Positions 1 to 8,862 of a stretch of 64,000 nucleotides of DNA are shown here, piece after piece. Under the pieces are notes generated by a model. That model did not search any database, was not told where the DNA came from, and was given only the letters and a program-made list of their open reading frames with translations. Location: the NCBI GenBank assembly GCA_951799445.1, contig OX637297.1, forward strand, positions 3,100,001 through 3,164,000, written 5' to 3'. How positions within the stretch are numbered: the first letter of the stretch is position 1; each line of letters begins with the position of its first letter. This stretch comes from Pseudisothecium myosuroides (lineage: Eukaryota; Streptophyta; Bryopsida; Hypnales; Lembophyllaceae). A program made the position numbers and the translations under genes.

Positions 1-137
1 TGTTTGAAAGTATCCATGGGCTAACAAAATAGGAATCCACAATATTCGAAATACACCTAGTGTTGGATGATTTTATTATTTTGAACTCAAACCCTTACTT
101 ACCAAAAGAATTGGAAGTATCCAACGTCCACTGGAGG

Positions 138-485
138 CTAAATAAGGGACTCTGCTACTGCATTGCCTACATTACCGAGAACTGGTGCCTCATATTTCTC
201 TTCATAGCTCATGGATTTAGGAACAACCCCTCTACAATTTTCAAACTTCTCACGTACACACCTTGGCATTTCTTTACAACGGTCTAACGTGGGATTACCG
301 CCATGTCCAAAATGAATCAATGCCTTTTTTTGTACAAATGCTATACTCCAGCCACAAAAAACGCATTTCCGAGGATGGACCAAACCGTCGTTCTCAGTGC
401 ACGGAACAAGCCAAGGGTCCCACTCCTTCATGGCCCTACGTGTGTCACTTACATTTGCTCCCCTCCCCACACCTCATCCAGCCAT
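138..485 (-). pseudogene. BED-type zinc-finger fragment (hAT transposase-like N-terminus)
   Basis: The minus-strand frame encodes a motif typical of plant hAT/BED zinc fingers: CVFCG, about 20 residues, then an H-rich stretch (ALIHFGHGG), then DRCKEMP, followed by a basic region. That gives the C-x2-C ... H ... C pattern of the BED finger, a DNA-binding module at the N-terminus of hAT transposases. An ATG at 485-483 would open the frame, but a TGA at 476-474 interrupts it; the open frame resumes at a GTG at 470. No hAT catalytic or dimerisation region follows, and downstream (below 138) the frame closes at several stops. It is probably a truncated relic; it could also be one exon of a gene extending left of the window. 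Confidence 0.5.
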
Positions 486-719
486 AATGGAAACCTACTA
501 CGGATTCTGAAAAAAATACTGCACCAATTGACTTGATAATGTATAGAAAGTTATGATAAAGTCACCCTCTAAAAGAGGTCTTGTGAACCCCTCAAAGCAA
601 GGTTATTGCCCTCCAATGAACCAAAACGTCCGTAGGAAGCCTCTTTCGAAGATTCAAGTCTAGAGTGTAATCATTGGAGCAAGTTGAGAGACTAATATTT
701 TCCCCTAGATTTATAGTAA

Positions 720-1140
720 CGGACTCCCTAGACCCGAGGTCGCCTCCTCAGCGACTGTGGATTCACATGTTTGAACCTAAATTCGCTGGAAGGACAACTA
801 CGCCTAAAGGGCGACCTCGTGTCGACCCAAAGTGCAACCTCGGGTTCTAATTGCAATTTTGGAATTTTGGGCAACCACAGGTTTGAAATTGACCTTGCGG
901 CCAAGAGGGCGACCTCGTGTCCTCTGCTGAGGCGACCTTGCGTCCTCTGTTGGGGAGAACTCGGGTCCTCTATTGGGGCCACCGCGCGTACACGTGGCGA
1001 CCTCGGGTCTTCTACTTGGCCGACCTCGGGATTGGAGCGATCCCGGGTACAGTGGTGACCGCGGGTACAAGGCAATTTCTTTTTCCCTTCCCCGGGAGTG
1101 CGACCGGTAAAAACATACAAAATTCTGATGTAGTGTAACC
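720..1140. repeat. CGACCTCGGGT-motif interspersed array (copy 1)
   Basis: GC-rich stretch in which GCGACCTCGGGT-like words recur at irregular 15-40 bp spacing on the plus strand. The long open frames here (both strands) are by-products of the repeat and read as RSPR/GDLGS low-complexity peptides, so no gene is called. The same motif fills 32.3-32.8 and 33.8-34.3 kb. The sequence after it (1141-1300) shares a stretch around ctagacatgt-gagatc with 34.44-34.53 kb, so these are copies of one dispersed repeat. Confidence 0.7.
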
Positions 1141-2670
1141 TTTTAACCTCTAAATTTACAAGGCCTTCTATGAACTTTGGGGAATTGCTTGAAATTGACC
1201 AAAAAAACAACCTTTTAAATGGTTGTATTTTTTTCCTTTATTGTAAACGTACCAATTCTAATTAGACATGTGAGAGATCACTGAAAAGAAAAAAAAAATA
1301 TCACTTATGATTCAAAGATTATAATAACTGATCATGAGGGGCTTGAAATACTGGAAGTCACTTGAAGTCTTTCAATACTCTTTTTACATGCCAAGTTTAC
1401 AAAGGTGGTCACCAAAAAAATTTGAGGTAAACGACCTATTCTACATAACTCTAATCAATTCATGGCTTCTCAAAATGTACTGTCCTTTTTCTTTAGGATT
1501 TCAGGTCTAAGGTGATTTCAACTCCAAGATCCAGTGCATTTCAGGGTCAACTCTAAGTCAAGCCTTCAACAAGACAAAAAGTCATGATTACAATGGACAC
1601 CTTTTTTAATGAATTTCTAAGGTGATTTTGTGTACTTCTGTGGGGCACTTCAATAAAACTTGTTCTGCCTTCTCATGTTTGTACACATCATTCCAAATTG
1701 TCGTATACATACTAAACTATAAAGAAATTGATGTCCATTGCACCTGAAGCCCTAAAAAACCGTTTGTCCCCTCGAGGGACAATTTGGGTCCGCGCAGGTT
1801 CCTATGGTCTCAATTTTTTGTGATTTTTTGAGGGCGTGATTTTTGTGAGAGCTTTGTGAATACATAATTTTTATTTTAATTGATGCCCTGAAGAAAAAGT
1901 TATGGCACAATAAGCAACAATGGAGTTTCGCGAGCAGCAACAAAAAAATCACAAAAAATCAAAATAATTTTTTTTCAAATTTTTTTTTCAAAGATTATAT
2001 TTTTGACTACATGTGAAGTTTATTTCATTCAATTTGGACTAACAATGGGAAAGTTATGGACAATCTTAGTTTTTTGGGCAATCTAAGCATCTTCTAGGCA
2101 AAGTAACTTTTAGAATTCATTTTTGAATGCAATTTTTAAGAATTTTTTAAAAAAATTGTTGGAATGGGTTAGATTTTTTTGCTAGAACAATCTTACCATT
2201 GGGATTATTGTAATTCAATTCCATCTAAAACCTATTAACAATTTAATTTTTTCTTCAATCTTCAACCCGTTTCTACTTAACAATTTTTTAATGAATGAAA
2301 ATTAAGTGTTTTTTTGCCTAAATTTTTTTTGGAGATTCTCAACTCAACTAATTAACAGAAATAAGTAGAAAATCAAAATCAAGAGTGCAAAAAACTTGAA
2401 CTAAAAAGATTCAAAGACAAAAAATCTAATTAAGCAAGGTGCTCAAAAACTTGTTTCTTTCACTTTAAAGGCATATATCTTGCAATCTACACGATCAAAG
2501 TTTCTGAAATTTCTTCCACATATTCATATACTAGTCAAATATAAGATCTAACAATTGGATATGCAAAAAACAACAATTTTTCAAAGTTTTTTGCTCTTCA
2601 CAATAGAAATGGCAGTTTTGAGTGTAGTTTGATGGGAAAAAAAGCCTCGGTCCTTTAGGGGTTAAAGTAT
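1141..2670. other. AT-rich non-coding, dispersed-repeat body
   Basis: No convincing coding frame. The part at 1310-1750 matches 62.9-63.25 kb at recognisable length: the same order of words occurs around ctccaagatc-agtg, a shared catgg/tatgacttctcaa segment and the gattataat/tgatcat segment. This is therefore a middle-repetitive element rather than unique DNA. The remainder (1750-2670) is T/A-rich with homopolymer runs, and I see nothing further in it. Confidence 0.5.
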
Positions 2671-2851
2671 TCGCTATTTCACAAACATACAAACGATGGA
2701 ATTCATGTTCACATGTTTTGGCTCATCAATGAAGCACATGCAATTCACCATATTTGCTCTGCAATGTTCAAAATGGATGGTACCTTTTATTATATATACA
2801 TGTCGTGGAAAGTACATAGCCTTAGTATAGCATCGCAACAAGAATACCAAG

Positions 2852-3321
2852 TCATTCAACATGCGCCTTGCCCTTCTGTTTCTCTTTCTTGGCATCAGCT
2901 TGTTGTTGGCGGATCACCACTCTCTGTTCTCTTTGACAAGTCTCCTTCCAAGCGGCAGTGGAAAAATACCCTTGCTCCCAAAGTTTGACTATTGACTGGT
3001 TGAAAGTAATGAAGGCCTTCTTGGTCCCTTTGAGTTCTTCCAAGATCTTTTCGTCTCTCAGATGACGGCCTAACTTCTCCTTTAGGCCCGCTACTTCTGT
3101 TTGACACATTTCATCTTGCGTAGCAAAATTTTCCCAACCGTACACATCCACGACACGGTCAAGAGGGGCTCCATCTTTAATTTCTTCTAGGAACTGTAAC
3201 CTCGATCGTGCCACTTCCAAGCGTTGCTTTTCTATGTGCACCTATTCTCGTCCATTCTTGCACTTTCCAATTAGTTCAGCAAGCCTTTCCTTTGCAAATG
3301 AGTTACTACAAGGTTTGGATT
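2852..3321 (-). pseudogene. 3' half of a coiled-coil/gag-like gene split by copia
   Basis: This is the continuation of the minus-strand frame that begins at 7884. Reading leftward past the copia element, codons resume directly in frame after the target duplication (GAA-TCC-AAA...) and run to a TGA at 2854-2852. The product is highly charged and heptad-like (LAELIGKCKNGRE ... EKQRLEVARSRLQFLEE), so a coiled coil is likely. One internal TAG at 3244-3242 sits where Gln fits best. No catalytic motif is visible. See the 6774-7884 entry for the 5' half. Confidence 0.6.
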
Positions 3322-3543
3322 TATTGAGAAAAAATAGACAAGCAAATATATATTCAATGAAAGAAGAAAACAAGAATGAGAAGGGGGTAAAAACTTCAAG
3401 CTACGTTGCCCCTTTTATATGCTACTCTAACTTTTACTTTGGCTATAAACTACTTCTAACTAAAAGTAAATTCTAACTATAATTCTATTTATAAGTAAAG
3501 TCAACTCATACTATGAGCCCTTAATATATCCTTTACTTCAACA
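3322..3543 (-). repeat. copia 3' LTR
   Basis: 222-bp repeat matching 6552-6773. On the element's own strand it starts TGTTGAAG and ends TCTCAATA. It is immediately preceded on that strand by a purine tract (see 3544-3553). Confidence 0.88.
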
Positions 3544-3553
3544 CTCCCACTTT
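3544..3553 (-). promoter_or_regulatory. polypurine tract of copia
   Basis: On the minus strand AAGTGGGAG abuts the start of the 3' LTR. This is the usual copia plus-strand primer position and composition, and it supports the LTR boundary independently of the repeat alignment. Confidence 0.75.
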
Positions 3554-3596
3554 GTTTAGTGCCAAATAATATTAAACCCATATTCTTTCAAGGGAT

Positions 3597-6102
3597 TCAT
3601 ATCGAATACAATAGCCATTGGTGCCACAATGACCATACTTGCTCCCACTTGTTCGCAACCGGGCTCTTTATAGCTTCCTCAATGGTGCTTGGATCTCTTG
3701 CAAACGCCACATTTGCATGCTCTACTTGCTCTCGAGGCAAAATGTGGTTCTTCCACCATTCTCCAGGTGGCCTACGATCTCTAGTAGGATATCTTGACTC
3801 CTTTAAAGTTTCTCCTTCACCATCATCTTCACTTGGTGTCAAACTGCTAGATTTCTTCTCAAGTGTTGGTGGTGCTTCATCTTTGTCATCATCTTGATCT
3901 CTATCATCTTTGGGTGACACTTGTAAATTTGGAGATTTGTTCACTTCATGTGCCGATCCTCCAATTCTCCCATTTGGACACATTTCCAAAGTCTTGCTAA
4001 TGCCTGGTTTGTCTTCAATGAAGGTCACATCTCGGCTCTTAATGATCTTCTTAGTCTCCAAACACATGAGCCTATAAGCTTTTGATGCTTCGCAATAGCC
4101 CACAAACAAGGGCTTGGTGCCCTTTGCATCAAGCTTGGAGCGCTTGGGGCTTGAATCCAAAGCATATGCAATGCATCCAAAGATACGCATGTGACCAATG
4201 TTTGGCTTTCTTCCACTCCATGCTTCTTCCGGTGTCATAGATGGGACCGCACTAGTAGGACATCTATTGCGTGTATATACTGCATTAGACACTACTTCTA
4301 CCCAAAGATCATATGAAAGGCCTTGTGCATGTAACATTGTCCTTGCCATTTCCATAAGTGTACAGTGGCACGCTCTGCCACACCGTTTTGTTGTGGAGTA
4401 TAAGGGGCTGAAGTTTGATGTTGAATGCCATGGAATTTCATAAAAGCCTCAAATGTCTTGGACATGTACTCACCTCCATTGTCCGATCTCAACACCTTCA
4501 CTTTATGCTCCAATTCATTTTCTACAAGGGCCTTCCATGCCTTGAACCTCTCAAACACATCACTCTTGCATTTGAGAAAAAACACCCATATCTTCCTAGA
4601 AAAATCATCAATGAAAGTCAAGAAATACCTTGCACCACCCATAGAAGTAGTCCTCATGGGGCCACACACGTCGGAGTGCACAATCTCCAACACCTTAGTT
4701 GCCCTCCTTGCTCTGGCAGTTGGAAATGGTTGCCTTGCTTGCTTACCTTCAATACAAGCCTCACACATCATATCACGTAGGCTCTTCATCACTTGCATGC
4801 CATCAACCATAGATTGAAGGCTCTCCACACTCTTCACATTGAGGTGGCCCAATCTCTTGTGCCAAAGCTCTAAGGACTCTTGATGGGTTGATCCTTGTGC
4901 TAAACATGCCATGCTTGAGCCCTTCACTATTTTAAACTCAAGTTGGTACAAATTTCCTTGTTTAAGTGCCATAACAATCATCTCTCCATTTGCTGCCCTC
5001 AGAACGCAGCCTTTGTTGTTGAATTGCACCTTCAAGTCTTGTGACACCAATTTGCTCACGGAGAGCAAGTTTGCATTCATTTTTGGCACATGGAGCACAT
5101 CTTGAATACAAATTCTTCTCAAATGGCCCCTAACATCAATCTCCGCTACAATGCAACCCATGCCAGCTACCTCCACCATCCCATTATTACCCAAATACAC
5201 CTTTCGATTGCTAACAGATTCATAAGTGAGGAAAGCTTCCCTATAGGGAGTCATGTGTTGTGTTGCGCCCGAGTCAATGATCCATTTAAACATGTTGCAG
5301 TTGTCATGTCCTTCATTTGCCGCAAATGCAAAGTTATCTTCAACCTCCGTGACACTAGCCTTGTTTGCACTCTCCTTCTTCGGCTGCCTACAATATCTTG
5401 CAAGGTGACCGAGCTGCCCACAATGTAGCATGTGCGTGTCTCCTTGCGTTGTTGTGAGCTCCCCCCTTGGCCATATTGTGAGAGGAGGGCTGCCCCTCCA
5501 TCTTGGATCTCATTCTCCTTCCTCTTGGACACCTTGTGCATCAACCTTGCCGTAATGAAATTAAGAGTGAGCTCCTCCACGGGTCTTGTCTCCAAAGTGG
5601 TGATGAGATACTCATATGAAGGTGGCAAACTCTGAAGGAGAGTCATGACCATATCTCCATCCGTCACGGGCACCTCCAAACAAGCAAGTCGGTCCGCAAG
5701 TGCCTTCACCTTATTGATGTAGTCAAGCATGTCCTCATCTTCTTGCATCTTGCATGTGAAGAACTTGCGCCGAATGAAGAGCATGTTGGACAAGCTCTTT
5801 GTCTCATGGATGTTGCAAAGAACACGCCATGCTTCCGCCGGTCCCTTGCATGCTTGAACATGTGCAAGTTGCCTATCTACAAGACTACAGGCAATAATGG
5901 AGAAGGCCTTCTTGACTTTCTTATCATAAGTCTTTTTGGTCTTCATGTCGACATCAGATTCAGGAAGCTTCTCAGTGCCTTCTACAATATCCCATAAGTC
6001 CTTCTCAGCCAAGATCATCTCCATCTTGAACTTCCATAGGTCGAAGTTCTCTCCATTGAACTTTTCAATGAGCCTCATGCCCTCTCCTTCACTTATGGCC
6101 AT
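3597..6102 (-). pseudogene. copia gag-protease-integrase polyprotein, broken
   Basis: Reading from 6102 on the minus strand: a copia gag (UBN2-type; DLWKFKMEMILAEKDLW, LLQSLPPSYEYL); a CCHC zinc knuckle whose first Cys and remaining CGQLGHLARYC lie in different frames, so a 1-nt indel falls near 5430; protease active site IIDSGATQHM; the pre-integrase box LWHKRLGHLN; and the integrase core with Asp in HSDVCGPM, Asp in RSDNGGEY and Glu in PQQNGVAER. A second 1-nt indel near 4364 follows GVAER. The frame then continues through the integrase C-terminal region (RIFGCIAYAL) and an acidic linker to a stop at 3597. No reverse transcriptase motif follows. Unlike neighbouring genes it has no in-frame nonsense codon, consistent with a younger insertion. 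Confidence 0.88.
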
Positions 6103-6119
6103 TATACGTCTCCCACTCT

Positions 6120-6420
6120 AATGAAAGCCTTTAATGACCCTAATAACTCAAATGAACCCTCAAGCGGTTCCGAATCACACAACCAACCCTCTCATGGTTG
6201 TAATCACTCCAACAAGACTCCAAACGGTCTTAATCACTCAAATGAACCCTCAAACGGTTTTAATCACTCAAATGAACCCTCAAATGGTCTTAATCACTCA
6301 AATGAACCCTCAAACGGTTCCAAATCACACAACCAACCCTCACGTGGTTGCAATCACTCCAACAAGACTCTAAATGGTCTTGATCAATTAAATGAACCCT
6401 CAAACGGTTCCAAATAACAT
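6120..6420. repeat. minisatellite in copia leader
   Basis: About eight degenerate copies of a unit of roughly 30-36 bp (AATGAACCCTCAAACGGT plus TTAATCACTCA or CCAAATCACACAACC variants) lie between gag start and the primer-binding site, that is, in the untranslated leader. Confidence 0.85.
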
Positions 6421-6537
6421 AACCAACTCTTATATAAGAATGAAGATCTTAATCCAAAGTACTTCAAACGACCCCAAACTACACTTGCTCCAACAAACCT
6501 TTCAAAGAGATCCAACCTCTAATAGCAACTCACATGA

Positions 6538-6551
6538 GTGGGCCCATAACC
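6538..6551 (-). promoter_or_regulatory. primer-binding site for half-tRNA-iMet
   Basis: The element-strand sequence GGTTATGGGCCCAC directly follows the 5' LTR end. The plus strand therefore reads GTGGGCCCATAACC, identical to the anticodon-stem/loop segment of plant initiator tRNA-Met as I remember it. Drosophila copia uses the same internal (half-tRNA) site rather than the 3' CCA end. Confidence 0.8.
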
Positions 6552-6773
6552 TATTGAGAGAAAATAGACAAGCAAATATATATTCAATGAAAGAAGAAAA
6601 CAAGAATGAGAAGGGGGTAAAAACTCCAAGCTATGTTGCCTCTTTTATATGCTACTCTAACTTTTACTTTGGCTATAAACAACTTCTAACTAAAAGTAAA
6701 CTCTAACTATAATTTTATTTATAAGTAAAGTCAACTCATACTATGAGCCCTTAATATATCCTTTACTTCAACA
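6552..6773 (-). repeat. copia 5' LTR
   Basis: 222-bp partner of 3322-3543. Its left edge is fixed by the adjoining primer site, and its right edge by divergence from the inner copy after CTTCAACA. Confidence 0.88.
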
Positions 6774-7884
6774 TGATTCGCGGTCTTTGGAAAATTTGAG
6801 GTAGAATGCTTCCAACTCTGATATTTCTTGCTCTTGCGTTGCCAAACGAGTTCGCCCAGTTCTAATTTTTGCTTGTAGGCTTGCCACAACATTGCCAAGT
6901 AGACTTTGCATGGCCAACTTCCGCAAAATATCGCACTCTTCTCGTTTGCCAACAAACTCTTCGCGAATCCCCCTGAGTTGACGTTTATAAATCATTTTCA
7001 TGAAGGAAGAGGGAGAATCCTCATGAGCTTCAGCTTGAAGGTATTCCCCTTTGAACGGTGCGGGTTCTACGAAAGGCACTCTCATCGCAAGAGGCACCAC
7101 CACGTCTAGAATTTGGATATCTTCATCCAAATGATGATCGTCATCCTCTGGCCGGAGTGAAAGGACATATTGTAGTTGAAGACCGACCCCCCTCTAGTTC
7201 TACCACTGTAAGAGGGGGTACGTATATTGCCAAGTCTTAGCTCCCCCCTACATGCCCTTCTTTTGCTACCACCACTAGTAAATCTTCAGCCATGGATGTG
7301 GCTTTTGATGGGCTTGCGTTGTCGAGAGAAAGGTCTTGAACCGAGTCATTTTTAGAGCTTGAATGGTCAGACCAAATGAATTCTTCATCGGGCACTCCAC
7401 GCTTGATAAACTTCTTTAATCCTAGCCCAGCCCACAGAGTGGAGGACGGACCCGCCTTCGGAATGTCTTCGGTAAGCGGAATGATTGCTTTCTTTGCTCC
7501 CTTCATGGTCCTCCAGTCTACCTTTCGCTCCAAGATGACCTCTGCGTATACCATTATACATATGAACAAATTGACTTCATTCCTGATCACCGCAGCTGTA
7601 TTGTACAACGCTCGATTCACTTTGATACACCGTTGCACAAATGCGTCATGGGTGCAATAATGAAGATTGGTTACATTCCTACTCAAATGGTGATGATGTC
7701 AACGATAAGGGAATAGTTTGTCGACATGGCACCATCCCACAAACACCTTACAGATGTTCCCTGTCTACACCCCTTGAATTTCCCTCCAACCATGATAGGC
7801 CTTCGCCTGCGGGTCAAGAAAGATGCATCGTTGCCTCGGCTGGCTCTTTCCTTTCGACTTGGTCTTCTTCTTGTCGGCGCCCAT
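6774..7884 (-). pseudogene. 5' half of a gag-like/coiled-coil gene, interrupted by copia
   Basis: An ATG at 7884-7882 opens a lysine-rich N-terminus (MGADKKKTKSKGK). The frame continues leftward with a TAG at 7767-7765, a TGA at 7701-7699, a TAA at 7239-7237 and a 1-nt shift in a G-run near 7195. It then continues (PEDDDHHLDEDIQILDVVVPL) into a coiled-coil stretch (ATQEQEISELEAFYLKFSK) cut by copia at 6774. The middle contains AEVILERKVDW, which resembles GALSGERKVDWARIF in the gag-like protein at 45.5-47.3 kb, so a gag-type origin is possible. I do not recognise the family with certainty. The 3' half is at 2852-3321. Confidence 0.55.
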
Positions 7885-8056
7885 TGTATACGATTTCTAC
7901 TTGAAAGACTAAAAAACTAACTAAATCAGCTATATTAGGATTAAAGTGCTGGCAGCTATACAAGCATGAAAATCCTAGCACCGGTCCAGTTCACAATTAT
8001 AAAAATACGTCCAATAACATTATATTCATTAAAATGGAGGGTGGCCACCCTCTCAA

Positions 8057-8664
8057 AATAGTTTTAGGTATTTGAAGGCCCAACTAGTGGATTGCATGGG
8101 CTCTACTTTAGTTCAAAAATCACTCAATTAATTGGTCTAAAGTAGCAATTTCCATTAAAATGAGAGTCATGCAAACAATGAACGCCTTCCAACAAATGTT
8201 GTTATGTTCCATGTCAAACATTACACGTGTTCAAGAAACAAAGTAAAAATAAAATGCAATAGCAAATACTTTAATATGATATTTAAATTGCACTTCCGAT
8301 ATGAATACGGGAAATGCGTCACCCAAATATGTATTATCCACTAGAAATCTATATTTATGAAATAGTCTTAGGTATTTGAAGGCACAACTAGTGAATTGCA
8401 TGGGCTCTACTTTAGTTTGAAAATCACTCAATTAATTGGTCTAAAGTAGCAATTTCCATTAAAATGAGAGTCATGCAAACAATGAACGCCTTCCAACAAA
8501 TATTGTTATGTTCCATATCAAACATTACACGTGTTCAAGAAACAAAGTAAAAAAGAAAATGCAATAGCAAATACTTTAATATGATATTTAAATTGCACTT
8601 CCGATATGAATACGGGAAATGCGTCACTAAAACATGTATTATCCACTAGAAATCTATATTTATG
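8057..8664. repeat. 304-bp tandem duplication
   Basis: Two adjacent copies (about 8057-8361 and 8362-8664) of an AT-rich unit starting near aatagtnttaggtatttgaag and ending near ccactagaaatctatatttatga. They differ at only a few positions, so the duplication is recent. No coding function is apparent; the unit may derive from the downstream flank of the 8863-11697 gene. Confidence 0.85.
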
Positions 8665-8862
8665 AGTTCTATTCATGAAAATGAACTGTTTATCGTTAAA
8701 GAAAACAAAATCCAGATGCCCACATTCATGAGAACACAAAATGATGTCTTCTACGTATACGCAAAAGCATATTGTAGGCATAGAAATGACAAATAATACA
8801 CTATCATATAGACCTAAGAACATAATTAGGGAGCTTCCCTCTAACAACCAGTGTACTTAAGA

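Larger units (their letters stand above)
3322..6773 (-). mobile_element. Ty1/copia LTR retrotransposon, internally deleted
   Basis: Two 222-bp direct repeats (3322-3543 and 6552-6773) bound the element. They differ at about seven positions by eye (about 97% identical), nearly all transitions. Flanks are ggatt (3317-3321) and tgatt (6774-6778), a 5-bp target duplication with one mismatch. On the minus strand the order is 5' LTR, half-tRNA primer site, minisatellite leader, gag, protease, integrase, polypurine tract, 3' LTR. Reverse transcriptase and RNase H are absent: the integrase C-terminal region runs almost directly into the 3' untranslated end. It sits inside another gene (2852-7884), whose frame resumes on the far side. 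Confidence 0.9.

Noticed and set aside
720..1210. Overlapping long open frames on both strands
   Set aside because: They are created by the CGACCTCGGGT word repeat and encode low-complexity Arg/Pro/Ser peptides without any domain; the same holds at 32.2-32.9 and 33.7-34.3 kb.
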